Positions 5,390 to 13,590 of a stretch of 43,479 nucleotides of DNA are shown piece after piece (positions within the stretch are counted from its first letter, which is position 1; every line of letters starts with the position of its first letter). A program made the translations under genes and the position numbers. The notes below the pieces were generated by a model, which was given only the letters and a program-made list of their open reading frames with translations, did no database searches and was not told the origin of the DNA. The DNA comes from a virus, in the IMG/VR virus record IMGVR_UViG_3300044629_000619, positions 1-43,479 of that record. The stretch is one strand, 5' to 3'.

Positions 5390-5862
5390 GCGACTGGTTC
5401 GACGACGTGGATTTTCCGCCCCAGGCAACCGAAGCCGCTTTGCCGCCAGGCGAGCGCGAGCAGGTGCCCGAGGGTGAACACGCGCTGGAAATCAAGAAGG
5501 TGCTCGACCACGATGACAAACTCGAAATCCGTCTCGCTCACGCCGAGCGTCGGTATGGGTGGGTTTTTTGTCGGCTGCCGAAATCTGCCGACTGGGCCAA
5601 GCGGATTGCCCACGAGCTCCGCGTCGCCCTGGAGATCCCTAAGGGCGGCCTCGTGGCGGCGATCGAGGCCGGCGACTTGGAGGGCAAGACTGTGATCGCA
5701 CGCATCTACCACCGGGCGACCGACCGCGGGACGTTCGTCAACGTCGGCGGGTTTAAGGGTGCGGTACAGCCGCCGGAGCCCGCCGCCAAGAAACCACGCG
5801 GCGAGGCTGCCAAGTCTCTCGCCGCATTCAAGGAGAACGTCACCGATGACATTCCCTTTTGA
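5386..5862 (+). CDS. Probable single-stranded DNA-binding protein (DUF669-like)
   Basis: 158 residues. The protein ends in DDIPF, the acidic-aromatic tip by which SSB proteins recruit partners, preceded by a disordered Pro/Ala/Lys stretch (about 125-150). The N-terminal two thirds has mixed beta strands (EHALEIKKVLDHDDKLEIRL, then TVIARIYHRATDRGTFVNVG), as in phage DUF669-type ssDNA-binding proteins. ATGA overlap with the previous gene and closeness to the Sak4-like ATPase agree with a recombination cassette. The OB fold is not demonstrable by eye. Confidence 0.7.
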   Translation: MSDWFDDVDFPPQATEAALPPGEREQVPEGEHALEIKKVLDHDDKLEIRLAHAERRYGWVFCRLPKSADWAKRIAHELRVALEIPKGGLVAAIEAGDLEGKTVIARIYHRATDRGTFVNVGGFKGAVQPPEPAAKKPRGEAAKSLAAFKENVTDDIPF

Positions 5863-6040
5863 GGCGACGTTCACGGGCGGGCCGCTCGACGGCACGACCT
5901 ACAAGCGGACAGGCAAGCGGTTCCCAACGCGGCTCCTCATGCCGGTGATGGGGCGGACGCATCTGTATTTGGCGATCTACGACGGCCGGCGCGTGACGTA
6001 CAAGCACGCGCGGGCGATGACGGTGGAGGCGGTGGCGTGA
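5846..6040 (+). CDS. Small hypothetical protein, 64 aa
   Basis: ATG 5846 overlaps the end of the SSB-like gene in another frame, with AAGGAGAA upstream. MTFPFEATFTGGPLDGTTYK then VMGRTHLYLAIYDGRRVTYK looks like a compact beta-rich domain; 'GGPLDG' resembles a common small phage/bacterial protein family of unknown role. GTGA overlap with the next gene. Confidence 0.65.
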   Translation: MTFPFEATFTGGPLDGTTYKRTGKRFPTRLLMPVMGRTHLYLAIYDGRRVTYKHARAMTVEAVA

Positions 6041-6864
6041 AGAAACCAGCGATCATGACGTTTGCTCGCATCGCCAAGGCGTACCTCGCCGAGAGGATCG
6101 TCTCGCGGCACTACGCCGAGAACGTGAACCGCATAGCGGCTAGGTGCGGCGAGGTGAGCGTCGAGCGAGTCAACGCCTACCTCCGCGGCATCGCCGCCGA
6201 GAAGCAGTCGACGACCGTTCGGTCGGAACGCACGATCCTGCTTACGCTGTATTGCTGGGCATTCCAGACGGGCATGATCGACCAGGCCCCGCGTGGCGTG
6301 ATGCGGGTCAAGGCGAGAAAGCGGCCTACTCAGGCGTGGACGATCGCCCAACTCAAGTCGCTCGTCGAGGCCACGAAGAAGCACGACGGCCGCCGGCTGC
6401 GGTCGGGTGCCGACCTCGGCCAGTTTCTCCGGTGCTGGGTGCTGCTCGCCTACGAGTGCGGCGCCCGGTTCGGCGACGTGATGGCATTCACGCGCGACAA
6501 CGTCTCCGGCGACACGCTCGCATGGACGCAATCGAAGACCGGCGATCCGCTCACGCGACCTCTCACGCCGGCCTGCCTCACGGCCATCGACGCCATGCTC
6601 GCGACATCTCCCGACGGCCGGATCCTCGGGTGGGCGTGCGGTCGGCGTATGGCGATGCGGTGGATGCGTGAACTGCTCGACGGCCAGGGCCTCGGCGGCT
6701 CGTCGAAGTGGTTGCGCCGCTCGGGGGCCACACATTGCGAGATGGCGCAGGCGGGAGCGGGGCGGCTCCACCTCGGGCACCGCTCGCCTGCACTTTTCGA
6801 GGCCGCCTATTGCGATTGGGGCCAGTTGCGAACGAAGACGCCGCGGACGCCGGCGTTGGTCTAA
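6037..6864 (+). CDS. Second tyrosine recombinase (XerC/integrase type)
   Basis: 275 residues. Core-binding domain about 5-95, catalytic domain 100-260. Residues by pattern: R144 (CGARFGD), K167 (QSKTGD), R227 in KWLRR, H248 (HLGHR) and Y258 (AAYCDW). Like the first integrase it has Lys at the HxxR box, and the two share KWLRRS(S/G)AT(D/H)CE, so they are from one lineage. It is buried in the early/replication operon (GTGA start overlap at 6037), away from attP, so it is unlikely to be a simple second integrase. Dimer resolution, inversion or excision are options. Start GTG 6037; ATG 6055 is an alternative. Confidence 0.85.
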   Translation: MKKPAIMTFARIAKAYLAERIVSRHYAENVNRIAARCGEVSVERVNAYLRGIAAEKQSTTVRSERTILLTLYCWAFQTGMIDQAPRGVMRVKARKRPTQAWTIAQLKSLVEATKKHDGRRLRSGADLGQFLRCWVLLAYECGARFGDVMAFTRDNVSGDTLAWTQSKTGDPLTRPLTPACLTAIDAMLATSPDGRILGWACGRRMAMRWMRELLDGQGLGGSSKWLRRSGATHCEMAQAGAGRLHLGHRSPALFEAAYCDWGQLRTKTPRTPALV

Positions 6865-6877
6865 CGAGGAGGACGGC

Positions 6878-7243
6878 ATGGCAGCCAGATACCGCAGAGA
6901 CTTCGAGACAGAGGAGGACTACCGCATCCGGTTGGAGGCGGAAGCCCAAGAGCGGGCGACGTTCGAGACCGATCTCGCCCAGGTGCTCGACGATCCCGCG
7001 CAAAGCCCGGCGGCGGATCTCGTGAGCGACACGAGCGAGACCGTCGGCGACCGCATCGTCCGCGTTCGCGTTTACGCCAACGGCACACGCATCACGTCGA
7101 ACTACCCGGCCGAAGAGGTCGAGACGCCGATCGGCGGCCACTGGATCAAGCCCGGCAGCCGGGCAGCGGCGGCAGCGTTCAAGGCGGGCCGCGAAGACGA
7201 ATACATCGACCGGATGCGGAACCGCTATGGAGGCGAATGGTGA
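6878..7243 (+). CDS. Hypothetical early protein, 121 aa
   Basis: AGGAGGA precedes ATG 6878. N-terminal half is charged and helical (MAARYRRDFETEEDYRIRLE, then EAQERATFETDLAQVL); the C-terminal half has a beta pattern (RIVRVRVYANGTRITSNYPA, then EVETPIGGHWIKPGSRAAAA). No family recognised. It lies between the recombinase and the replication genes. Confidence 0.65.
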   Translation: MAARYRRDFETEEDYRIRLEAEAQERATFETDLAQVLDDPAQSPAADLVSDTSETVGDRIVRVRVYANGTRITSNYPAEEVETPIGGHWIKPGSRAAAAAFKAGREDEYIDRMRNRYGGEW

Positions 7244-7406
7244 CACAGCCGCCCCACCCTGGGCACAGCCGGCCGCCTTCACCGGCCGCATGGGTCGCTC
7301 CGCGGGAGTAACGCACAGACCACCGCAGCGGCCGCCCGTTACCTCCACAACGGGTGAGGCCGCCGGCTGCCGCACGAGACGCGGCCAAAACATGGAAAGG
7401 ATTCCT

Positions 7407-7793
7407 ATGAGCGACTATTACTCAGAAACGCTGGATGCACTGCCGCTGTTCGCGGCGGCCCGCACCTCGGGGCAAGCAGCCGCTACGGCCTGCTTGGACA
7501 AGGCCGAGCGTACGACAGGCTTTGATGCCTCCGCGGCCCGTGACGCCATCTTGACGATTTTGGTCAAGGCGTGCCGGCCTATGTCTGGCGAGGAGCTTGT
7601 TGACGCTTGCCAAGCCATGGGCCTAGTCCCACACGACGCGAGGGCTTTTGGGCCAGTGTTCGCGGTGCTGAAAAGGCGGAGGCTGATCGAGGCGGTCGGG
7701 TTCGCGGCCCGGCATAAGGGGCACGGGACTGCGGGCGCGAGGTTATGGGCGGTCCCAAAGTCAGAGCAAGGAGGGCCAACCCGTGGCAGGTGA
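7407..7793 (+). CDS. Winged-helix DNA-binding protein, 128 aa
   Basis: Start set at ATG 7407, six bases after AAAGGA; the frame is open upstream to 7227 but that extension is Pro/Thr-rich and crosses two G+C hairpins (near 7273-7295 and 7338-7357). Residues about 40-120 fit a winged helix: AILTILVKACRPMSGEELVD, CQAMGLVPHDARAFGPVFAV, LKRRRLIEAVGFA..., ARLWAV. Similar small proteins sit before replication initiators in many phages. Its end overlaps the initiator by 11 bp. DNA binding is inferred from fold pattern only. Confidence 0.65.
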   Translation: MSDYYSETLDALPLFAAARTSGQAAATACLDKAERTTGFDASAARDAILTILVKACRPMSGEELVDACQAMGLVPHDARAFGPVFAVLKRRRLIEAVGFAARHKGHGTAGARLWAVPKSEQGGPTRGR

Positions 7794-8622
7794 ATGGCTA
7801 CCAGTCGACATCGCACTCGGCACGAAACCCGAGGTTCAAGAGCTCGTGGACTTATCCGGCCAGGGCGTGGAGGTGGTCGTGTACCGCCTCCTTCAACTCT
7901 GGGGATGGGTAAGCCTTAACTCCGCCGACGGGACCGTACGGGCCACGCCAGAGCGTCTGGCGAGGATCTGCGGGGGCGATGCCGCCTTCTGGCGTCACGT
8001 TGAGGCCGTGGGCTGGGTGGCCTTCGACGCCGACGCTGGCACCGCTGTCATTCCCGGCTGGGGAAGGCGGTTTTCCATGGCCGCCAAGGCCCGGCAATGC
8101 GGGAATGACCGGGTGAAACGGTGGCGTAACGGTGATGTAACGGTTGACCGTTACACAAGCGTTACCACAGGAGAGGACAGGACAGAGTCCTCCTCCTCCG
8201 CGAGAGATGCTTCGCAACCGAAGCCGGCAGCCGGCACGGCGGACGGCTGGGAGGCACTCGTGGCGGCGTGGAACGAAAAGCACCCCCCCGGCAACGATCA
8301 GCGTTGGAGGTCGCCAAAACCCCCCAAGGGGGCCGAGGAGAGGCTTGCCGAGGCCGGATGGGTGGATCGGGCACGCGAGGCCATCGGGCGATTGCCCAGG
8401 CTGCGGTATTTTGCGACGCCCGTCACGTTGCAGCAGTTGTGCCATGAGGGGTTCGTGGATCGCGTGATCGGCGGACTCTACGACAACCCCAAGCCCACCA
8501 AGGCGACACGTTTCCAAGAGGACAAACCGCCCGCCGCGGGCTTCCAAGGCGACGACGCCGCACGGTTTGAGGCGACGCGCCGCCGTGAGCTCGCCAAACT
8601 CAAAGCCGCAGAGGTCGCGTAA
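7783..8622 (+). CDS. Replication initiation protein (DnaD/phage-O-like)
   Basis: 279 residues, GTG 7783 with AAGGAGG upstream. The N-terminal domain (about 1-110) resembles phage replisome organisers: EWLPVDIALGTKPEVQELVD, VVVYRLLQLWGWVSLNSADG, ERLARICGGDAAFWRHVEAV. A low-complexity linker (about 115-145, Ser-rich) is encoded by the iteron-like repeats. A C-terminal domain follows (WEALVAAWNEKHPPG to LQQLCHEGFVDRVIGG), with the layout of proteins that load the replicative helicase. No helicase gene is present, so the phage probably uses the host's. Overlaps the nuclease gene as TAATG. Confidence 0.7.
   Translation: MAGEWLPVDIALGTKPEVQELVDLSGQGVEVVVYRLLQLWGWVSLNSADGTVRATPERLARICGGDAAFWRHVEAVGWVAFDADAGTAVIPGWGRRFSMAAKARQCGNDRVKRWRNGDVTVDRYTSVTTGEDRTESSSSARDASQPKPAAGTADGWEALVAAWNEKHPPGNDQRWRSPKPPKGAEERLAEAGWVDRAREAIGRLPRLRYFATPVTLQQLCHEGFVDRVIGGLYDNPKPTKATRFQEDKPPAAGFQGDDAARFEATRRRELAKLKAAEVA
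8115..8166 (+). other. ori: Candidate replication origin: iteron-like repeats inside the initiator gene
   Basis: Three direct repeats at exact 11-bp spacing: GAAACGGT (8115), GTAACGGT (8126), GTAACGGT (8137). Then an inverted copy ACCGTTAC (8147-8154) and a partial inverted GTTACC (8161-8166). They lie in the part of the gene that encodes the interdomain linker, the same placement as the lambda origin inside gene O. The regular helical-turn spacing suggests cooperative initiator binding. Confidence 0.55.
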
Positions 8623-8990
8623 TGGGCCGTATGAGCCGCCAGAAGGGCAAACGAGGCGAAAGGGAGGCAGCGGCCGAGCTCGGCGTTGTCTTCGGCTGCG
8701 AGGCTCGTAGGGGCGTGCAGTACCAAGGCGGTCCAGACTCGCCAGACGTGGTGCTCGAAGGCGTGAACGTCCACGTCGAGGCCAAACGCACCGAAAGGCT
8801 GTCGCTATGGGCAGCCATCGAGCAGGCGTGTAGCGACGCACCAGAAGGCAAGGTGCCGATGGTGTGGACCAAGTGCAACAGGCGCGAAAGCGTCGTGATC
8901 GTGCGTACGAGCGACCTTGGCAGGTTCATTGACGAAGGCGCACGAAAACGCCTAGAAAACAAGGGCGAAACGCACGTCGAGAGCGAATGA
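8622..8990 (+). CDS. PD-(D/E)XK nuclease, Holliday-junction-resolvase-like
   Basis: 122 residues. The pattern is that of Hjc-type resolvases and related phage nucleases: an N-terminal basic helix with conserved Glu (KGKRGEREAAAELG), then SPDVVLEG, then VNVHVEAKRTE, giving D...ExK at about residues 41 and 53-55. A helical segment and positive C-terminus follow. It would cut branched DNA before packaging or during recombination. Coupled to the initiator by TAATG. A restriction-like or VRR-NUC role is possible, but small size and context favour a resolvase. Confidence 0.75.
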   Translation: MGRMSRQKGKRGEREAAAELGVVFGCEARRGVQYQGGPDSPDVVLEGVNVHVEAKRTERLSLWAAIEQACSDAPEGKVPMVWTKCNRRESVVIVRTSDLGRFIDEGARKRLENKGETHVESE

Positions 8991-9396
8991 TCCTAAGAAA
9001 ATAGGCCAAAACGCAAACGCAACAACAACGCACGCAACGAAGCGCACGAAACGCCTGTGTTTATGGGCTTTTATGCACTACAGAACGCAAAAAGCCTATA
9101 AAACTAGGCAAATATGAACGCAACGAAAAACATGCGTATTTCCCGAGAAAAACGCATAAAAATACCGAAAACATGCGAAAAACACGGGAAAAACAGCGTT
9201 TTTTTGAGGTGTTGCAAAATGCTACACCTATCCGAAAGGGGGGTAGGTTCTCCCGGCCGGAATCGAGGGAAGCCTCACCGGCGAGCCACCTTGTTTTCAC
9301 ACTGTTTTTGACCACGGGCGGCCGGCTGGCGGTTGAGTTTCCCTAGAAAACAAGCCCTTTCCGCTCGCAGCGTTACGAATCACGGCGTTTTTCCGC
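8991..9396. other. AT-rich non-coding island before the packaging genes
   Basis: About 400 bp without a convincing gene and much richer in A/T than its surroundings. It holds many A-tracts and ACGCAA/AAAACATGCG-type repeats, GCCTA...TAGGC (near 9089-9105), GGCTTTT...AAAAAGCC (near 9066-9096) and ATGCGT...ACGCAT (near 9131-9157). A 65-codon frame at 9114-9311 has no ribosome site and unusual composition. CCTAGAAAACAAG occurs at both edges (8951-8963 and 9342-9354). Possible roles are late-gene promoter region, transcription stop for the early operon, packaging site or origin; none can be proven here. Confidence 0.6.
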
Positions 9397-11496
9397 ATGG
9401 CACGCACTTCCGACCGGACGCTCCGCGAAAACCAGGCTCGCGACCGCTACGACCGCCAGAAGGCGGACGCCGGCAAGCGTTCGCGGTCGATCACGACGAC
9501 GGCCCGCGACATCGGCGAGCTTCCCGGCGTGGTCGACCCGAAACGCCGCGACGCCTGCCTCAGAAACTTCCGGCAATTCTGCGAGACGTACGGGCAGGAA
9601 TCGTTTCCGCTCGCATGGTCGCCCGACCACCTGACGGCGATTTCCAAGATCGAGGCGTCCGTCTTGCGTGGCGAGCTCTTTGCGTTCGCGATGCCGCGCG
9701 GCTCCGGCAAGTCGACGCTCTGTATCTGGGCCTGCCTCTGGTCGGTGCTCTGCGGCCATCGGCCGTTCGTGATGCTCGTCGGTGCCGACCAGGCGATCGC
9801 CTGCCAGATGCTCGACGTGATCAAGGTGCATCTCGAAACGAACGACCTCCTCCTCGAAGACTTCCCGGCCGCGTGCTACCCGATCCGCGCCTTGGAGCGA
9901 ATCAGCCAACGAGCCAAGGGGCAGACCTACAACGGGCAGCCAACACAACTCGAATGGACCGCCGACCAGATCACCTTGGCCTGGATCCCCGGCGCCCCGT
10001 CGGCCGGCGCCGCCGTGCGGGTGGCCGGGATCACCGGCCGCATCCGAGGAGCCCAGCACATTCGGGCGGACGGCAAGACGGTGCGTCCGTCGCTCGTCTT
10101 GATCGACGACCCGCAGACCGACGAGTCGGCCGGCTCGCCGTCGCAGTGCGCAACCCGCGAGCGAATCCTCTCCGGTGCAATCCTCGGCCTCGCCGGGCCG
10201 GGCGCGAAGATCAGCGGCCTCGCCACGATCACCGTCATACGCCCCGACGACCTGGCCGACCGCCTGCTCGACCGGGCCAAGCATCCGGCGTGGCAGGGCG
10301 AGCGTACGCGGCTCGTCTACGACTGGCCGACGGCCGAGGATCTTTGGAGCCAATACGCCGAGCTCCGCCGCGAGGGCCAGCGCAACGGCACGGGCACCGC
10401 GGCAGCCCATGAGCACTACCGGGCGAATCAAGCCGCCATGGACGCCGGGTCGCGCGTGGCGTGGCCCGAGCGTCGCAACGAAGACGAGCTCTCCGCGATC
10501 CAACACGCATGGAATCTCCGCATCGACCGCGGCGAGTCGGCGTTTTTGGCGGAGTATCAAAACCAGCCGATCGCAGACGACATCGCGTCGGACAAACTCG
10601 ACAAGCGGTCGCTCGCCCTACGGGCCACGACCTTGGAGCGTGGGAAAATCCCACTCGACCACCAGACGCTTACGGCGTTCGTCGACGTGCAAGAGAAACT
10701 CCTCTTCTGGCTGGTGGCTTCGTGGAACCAGAGTTTCGGCGGGCACGTCGTGGCATACGGGTGCTACCCCGACCAGGCGTCCACCTTCTTTGAGGCCAAG
10801 CACGCCAAGCGGACGCTCGCCCAGGCGGTCAAGGGTGCCGGGTTCGAGGCGGCGCTGAGTGCCGGCTTGGAGCAGGTGGCAAAACTGCTCCTCGGCCGCG
10901 ACTGGACGCGCGAGGACGGGGCGGCGATGCGGATCTCCCAACTCTTGATCGACGCCAACTGGGGCCAGAGCACCGGGACCGTCCGCACCTTTTGCCGCCG
11001 CACACCGTTTGCCGGTGCCATCCTCCCGAGCCACGGCAAGGGCATCGGGGCGAGCTCGCAACCCATCGGCGAGAAGAAGGGCCGCGGCGACCGGATCGGC
11101 CTCAACTGGAAGGTCGGCCAGATCAGCGAGGGCCAACGGTCGGTTCTCTACGACACGAATTTCTACAAGACGTTCGTGGCGGCGCGGCTGCGGCTGGCAA
11201 TGGGCGACCCTGAGTCGATTGCGTTTCACGCCGGTGAGCACGACCTCCTCTTCGAGCACTTGACGAGCGAATACCCTGTCCGCACCGAGGCCCGCGGCCG
11301 GGTCGTGGACGAATGGAAAATGGCGGGTCGCGACAACCACTGGCTCGACTGCCTGGTCGGCTCGGCCGTCGCCGCGAGCATCGCCGGCGTTCATCCGATC
11401 GCCACTGAGGCCGGCGGCCGCCAGCGGCGAAAGGTCTCCATCCCCGCCGGCCCAGACGGGAAACGTGTTATCACGGTTACGAGGCTCAAGACGTGA
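9397..11496 (+). CDS. terL: Terminase large subunit (GpA-like)
   Basis: 699 residues. ATPase: Walker A MPRGSGKST (99-107), Walker B LVLIDDPQ (D237, D238). Nuclease: acidic strands AFVDVQEKLLFWLVA, LLIDANWGQ and the terminal GRDNHWLDCLVGSAVAAS, which resembles GpA-type large terminases. It cuts concatemers and drives DNA into the procapsid. The start ATG 9397 has no Shine-Dalgarno. No small terminase was recognised beside it; the HTH proteins at 36816-37064 or 7407-7793 are distant candidates. GTGA overlap couples it to the GNAT gene. Confidence 0.9.
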   Translation: MARTSDRTLRENQARDRYDRQKADAGKRSRSITTTARDIGELPGVVDPKRRDACLRNFRQFCETYGQESFPLAWSPDHLTAISKIEASVLRGELFAFAMPRGSGKSTLCIWACLWSVLCGHRPFVMLVGADQAIACQMLDVIKVHLETNDLLLEDFPAACYPIRALERISQRAKGQTYNGQPTQLEWTADQITLAWIPGAPSAGAAVRVAGITGRIRGAQHIRADGKTVRPSLVLIDDPQTDESAGSPSQCATRERILSGAILGLAGPGAKISGLATITVIRPDDLADRLLDRAKHPAWQGERTRLVYDWPTAEDLWSQYAELRREGQRNGTGTAAAHEHYRANQAAMDAGSRVAWPERRNEDELSAIQHAWNLRIDRGESAFLAEYQNQPIADDIASDKLDKRSLALRATTLERGKIPLDHQTLTAFVDVQEKLLFWLVASWNQSFGGHVVAYGCYPDQASTFFEAKHAKRTLAQAVKGAGFEAALSAGLEQVAKLLLGRDWTREDGAAMRISQLLIDANWGQSTGTVRTFCRRTPFAGAILPSHGKGIGASSQPIGEKKGRGDRIGLNWKVGQISEGQRSVLYDTNFYKTFVAARLRLAMGDPESIAFHAGEHDLLFEHLTSEYPVRTEARGRVVDEWKMAGRDNHWLDCLVGSAVAASIAGVHPIATEAGGRQRRKVSIPAGPDGKRVITVTRLKT

Positions 11497-11909
11497 ACCA
11501 AATCACAATCGCAACCGTGGATGGGCTCGACCCCTCGGACTGTGTCGCCATTGCGCGCCGCCTCTGCCGGCAGGGCTCAGACTTTCAACGCGAGATAATC
11601 GCCGTGATGAACGGGGAGGCGTCGAGTTGCGCACCGGTCGCCCTCTGGCACGCCGACGGCGCCCTCGTGGGCTGGGCCGCATCGCACATCTGGCAGGGAT
11701 CGCAGACGCTAGAGATGTTCACCGACGAGCGGCACCGCGGTCGGGGAATAGCATCGGCGCTATCGGCGGCCCTCGTGGCTGCCGGCATTGTCGACCGCGG
11801 GCGGACGCTCGCCGTGTTCTCTGAGTCGACCGAGATGATCGCGCTCCGGCTGGCGTTCGCCGACGTGCGGCGTTACCGGCGCGACGGTAGCGACTGGGTG
11901 GCCGCATAA
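11493..11909 (+). CDS. GNAT-family N-acetyltransferase
   Basis: 138 residues. Motif A of the GNAT fold is clear: TLEMFTDERHRGRGIASALS, with R82-G-R-G-I-A for acetyl-CoA pyrophosphate binding. Motif B-like helix and a final strand (RTLAVFSESTEMIALRLAFA) follow. It is inserted between terminase and gpW-like genes by a GTGA overlap, so it is made with packaging proteins. Substrate unknown: virion protein, host protein or a defence-related target are all possible. Confidence 0.85.
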   Translation: MNQITIATVDGLDPSDCVAIARRLCRQGSDFQREIIAVMNGEASSCAPVALWHADGALVGWAASHIWQGSQTLEMFTDERHRGRGIASALSAALVAAGIVDRGRTLAVFSESTEMIALRLAFADVRRYRRDGSDWVAA

Positions 11910-11961
11910 GCGGCGACACCCCCTACGGTCTCAAGGGGCTTTTGCCCTAACGTCGCCCGTA
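11910..11961 (+). promoter_or_regulatory. Putative leaderless promoter for head genes
   Basis: TAACGT followed by eight bases and then ATG 11962, with no Shine-Dalgarno. Upstream, CGACACCCCCTACGGTC (17 bp) recurs exactly in the gap at 27562-27635. An AAGGGGCTTTTGCCCT hairpin lies between. Confidence 0.45.
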
Positions 11962-12165
11962 ATGAGCGACGAAGTCTCCAACAAGCTCGCCGAGGCGGCC
12001 GTCGGCCCGAAGCGCGTCCGCACCGACGCCGGCGAGGTCGAGGCTCACGACCTCGTCGACATCATCGAGGCCGACAAGTACCTCGCGGCGAAGGCTGCGG
12101 CGGCCGGCACCAACAAGCACCGCGGCCTCCGGTTTAATCGCATCATCCCGCCGGGAACGATCTAG
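11962..12165 (+). CDS. gpW-like head-tail connector
   Basis: 67 residues, the size of lambda gpW, and located exactly where gpW lies: between terminase and portal. The pattern fits: N-terminal helix, a small hairpin (RVRTDAGEVEAHDLVDIIEA), second helix (DKYLAAKAAAAG) and basic tail ending in FNRIIPPG. gpW joins the portal ring after packaging. Similarity is by layout and length; sequence identity is low. Start ATG is probably leaderless. Confidence 0.6.
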   Translation: MSDEVSNKLAEAAVGPKRVRTDAGEVEAHDLVDIIEADKYLAAKAAAAGTNKHRGLRFNRIIPPGTI

Positions 12166-13590
12166 GTGGCATTCCGCGACCTTTTCCGAAGCCGGCAGAC
12201 GCCCCGCCCCGCGGCGGTTCCGGTCGTGCGCGCAAAGTACGACGCCGCCGAGAAGGGCGACGATTATCGACATTGGGCAAACGCCGACGCATTCGCGGCC
12301 GACGCGGCCCTCTCGCCGAGCGTCCGCCGCACGTTACGCAACCGGGCACGCTACGAGCGGGCAAACAACTCGTACCTCGCCGGCATCTCGGGCACGCTCG
12401 CCAACGATCTCATCGGCACCGGCCCCCGGCTGCAACTCGACATTGGCGACGACGATGCCGCCCGCCAGGTGGAGCGGCTGTTCTTCGACTGGGGCTGGCT
12501 TGTCGATCTGCCGGCCAAACTTCGCACGATGCGCGAGGCTCTCGTCGTGGACGGCGAAGCATTCGCCCTGATGGTCAACAACCCGCGTCTCGCGGGCGTG
12601 CAACTCGACCTCCGGTTGATTGAGGCCGAGATGGTTGCCACGCCGACGGAGTTGATGCGGCAGACGATCACGCCCGAGGGCAACACGGTCGACGGCTTGG
12701 AGTTTGACGAGGTGGGCAACGTCATTGCCTACCAAGTCTTGAATTTCCATCCCGGCAGCAACTTCCGCATCAACAACCTCCAGTTTCAGCGGGTGCCGGC
12801 GGGCCAGATGGTGCATTGGTTCAAGCCATCGCGGCCGGGCCAAAATCGCGGCGTACCCGAGGTGGCTCCGGCGCTGAAGCTCTTCGGTCAACTCCGCCGC
12901 TACACCGAGGCGGTGATCGCCGCGGCAGAGACGGCGGCCGACCTCGCGGCGTTCATCCACTCAAACAGCCCGGCGGCCGAGGTCGACGAGGTCGACGCCT
13001 TTGCGGCCCTTGAGATCAGCAAGAGGACGCTGACGACGCTGCCCGAGGGCTGGGACATCTCCCAACTCAAGGCCGAGCAACCGACGACGCAATACCCGGC
13101 GTTCGTGCGGGCGATCCTCAACGAAATCGCAAGGTGCCTGCAACTGCCCTACAACGTCGCCGCCCTCGACTCCTCGTCTTACAACTACGCCTCGGGCCGC
13201 ATGGACCATCAAGTTCATGCGATGAACCAGCGCGTCGAGCGTGACCAACTCGAACGCACGATGCTCGACCGCGTGCTCGCCGCGTGGGTCAACGAGGCCA
13301 GCCTCGCCGGCGTGCTGCCCGACGGCCTGCCGCCCTTCTCTGAGTGGAATTGGGGCTGGGTCTGGGACGGCAAAGAGCACGTCGACCCGTCGAAGGAAGC
13401 CAACGCCGCCGAGACCCGCCTCCGCACGCACACGACCACACTCGCCGCTGAATACTCCCGGCAGGGCAAGCGGTGGGACGTGGAGTTGCGGCAGCGCGCC
13501 GCCGAGATCGCGCTCATGAAGGAATTAAACCTCTTCATCGACCCGACGCCGGAAGTGAACTACGGCGGCGAAGGAGATCCCAACGAATGA
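12166..13590 (+). CDS. Portal protein, lambda family
   Basis: 474 residues, GTG start directly after the previous stop. Features of lambda gpB-type portals: N-terminal basic region, RRTLRNRARYERANNSYLAG then LANDLIGTGPRLQL, VDGEAFALMVNN, a domain with VPAGQMVHWFKPSRPGQNRG and PEVAPALKLFGQLRRYTEAV, and ILNEIARCLQLPYNVAALDS with SYNYASGRMD. It forms the dodecameric DNA entry pore. TGA overlaps the ATG of the 19-residue ORF. Confidence 0.92.
   Translation: MAFRDLFRSRQTPRPAAVPVVRAKYDAAEKGDDYRHWANADAFAADAALSPSVRRTLRNRARYERANNSYLAGISGTLANDLIGTGPRLQLDIGDDDAARQVERLFFDWGWLVDLPAKLRTMREALVVDGEAFALMVNNPRLAGVQLDLRLIEAEMVATPTELMRQTITPEGNTVDGLEFDEVGNVIAYQVLNFHPGSNFRINNLQFQRVPAGQMVHWFKPSRPGQNRGVPEVAPALKLFGQLRRYTEAVIAAAETAADLAAFIHSNSPAAEVDEVDAFAALEISKRTLTTLPEGWDISQLKAEQPTTQYPAFVRAILNEIARCLQLPYNVAALDSSSYNYASGRMDHQVHAMNQRVERDQLERTMLDRVLAAWVNEASLAGVLPDGLPPFSEWNWGWVWDGKEHVDPSKEANAAETRLRTHTTTLAAEYSRQGKRWDVELRQRAAEIALMKELNLFIDPTPEVNYGGEGDPNE

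Noticed and set aside
4576-5895. Long minus-strand open frame (439 codons) opposite the ATPase and SSB-like genes
   Set aside because: High GC leaves antisense frames open; the plus-strand genes have ribosome sites, motifs and coupling, and the antisense protein has no recognisable domain.
9114-9311. 65-codon frame in the AT-rich island
   Set aside because: No ribosome site, Lys/Asn-rich from A-tracts and then a composition jump; not convincing as protein.
1386-9395. GCGTTTTTCCGC shared by 1386-1397 and the terminase start region
   Set aside because: A 12-base match between two places in a 43-kb sequence is expected by chance.
9373-10560. Minus-strand frame of 395 codons inside the terminase gene
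   Set aside because: Antisense shadow of terL, rich in Arg/Gly/Leu; no start signal.
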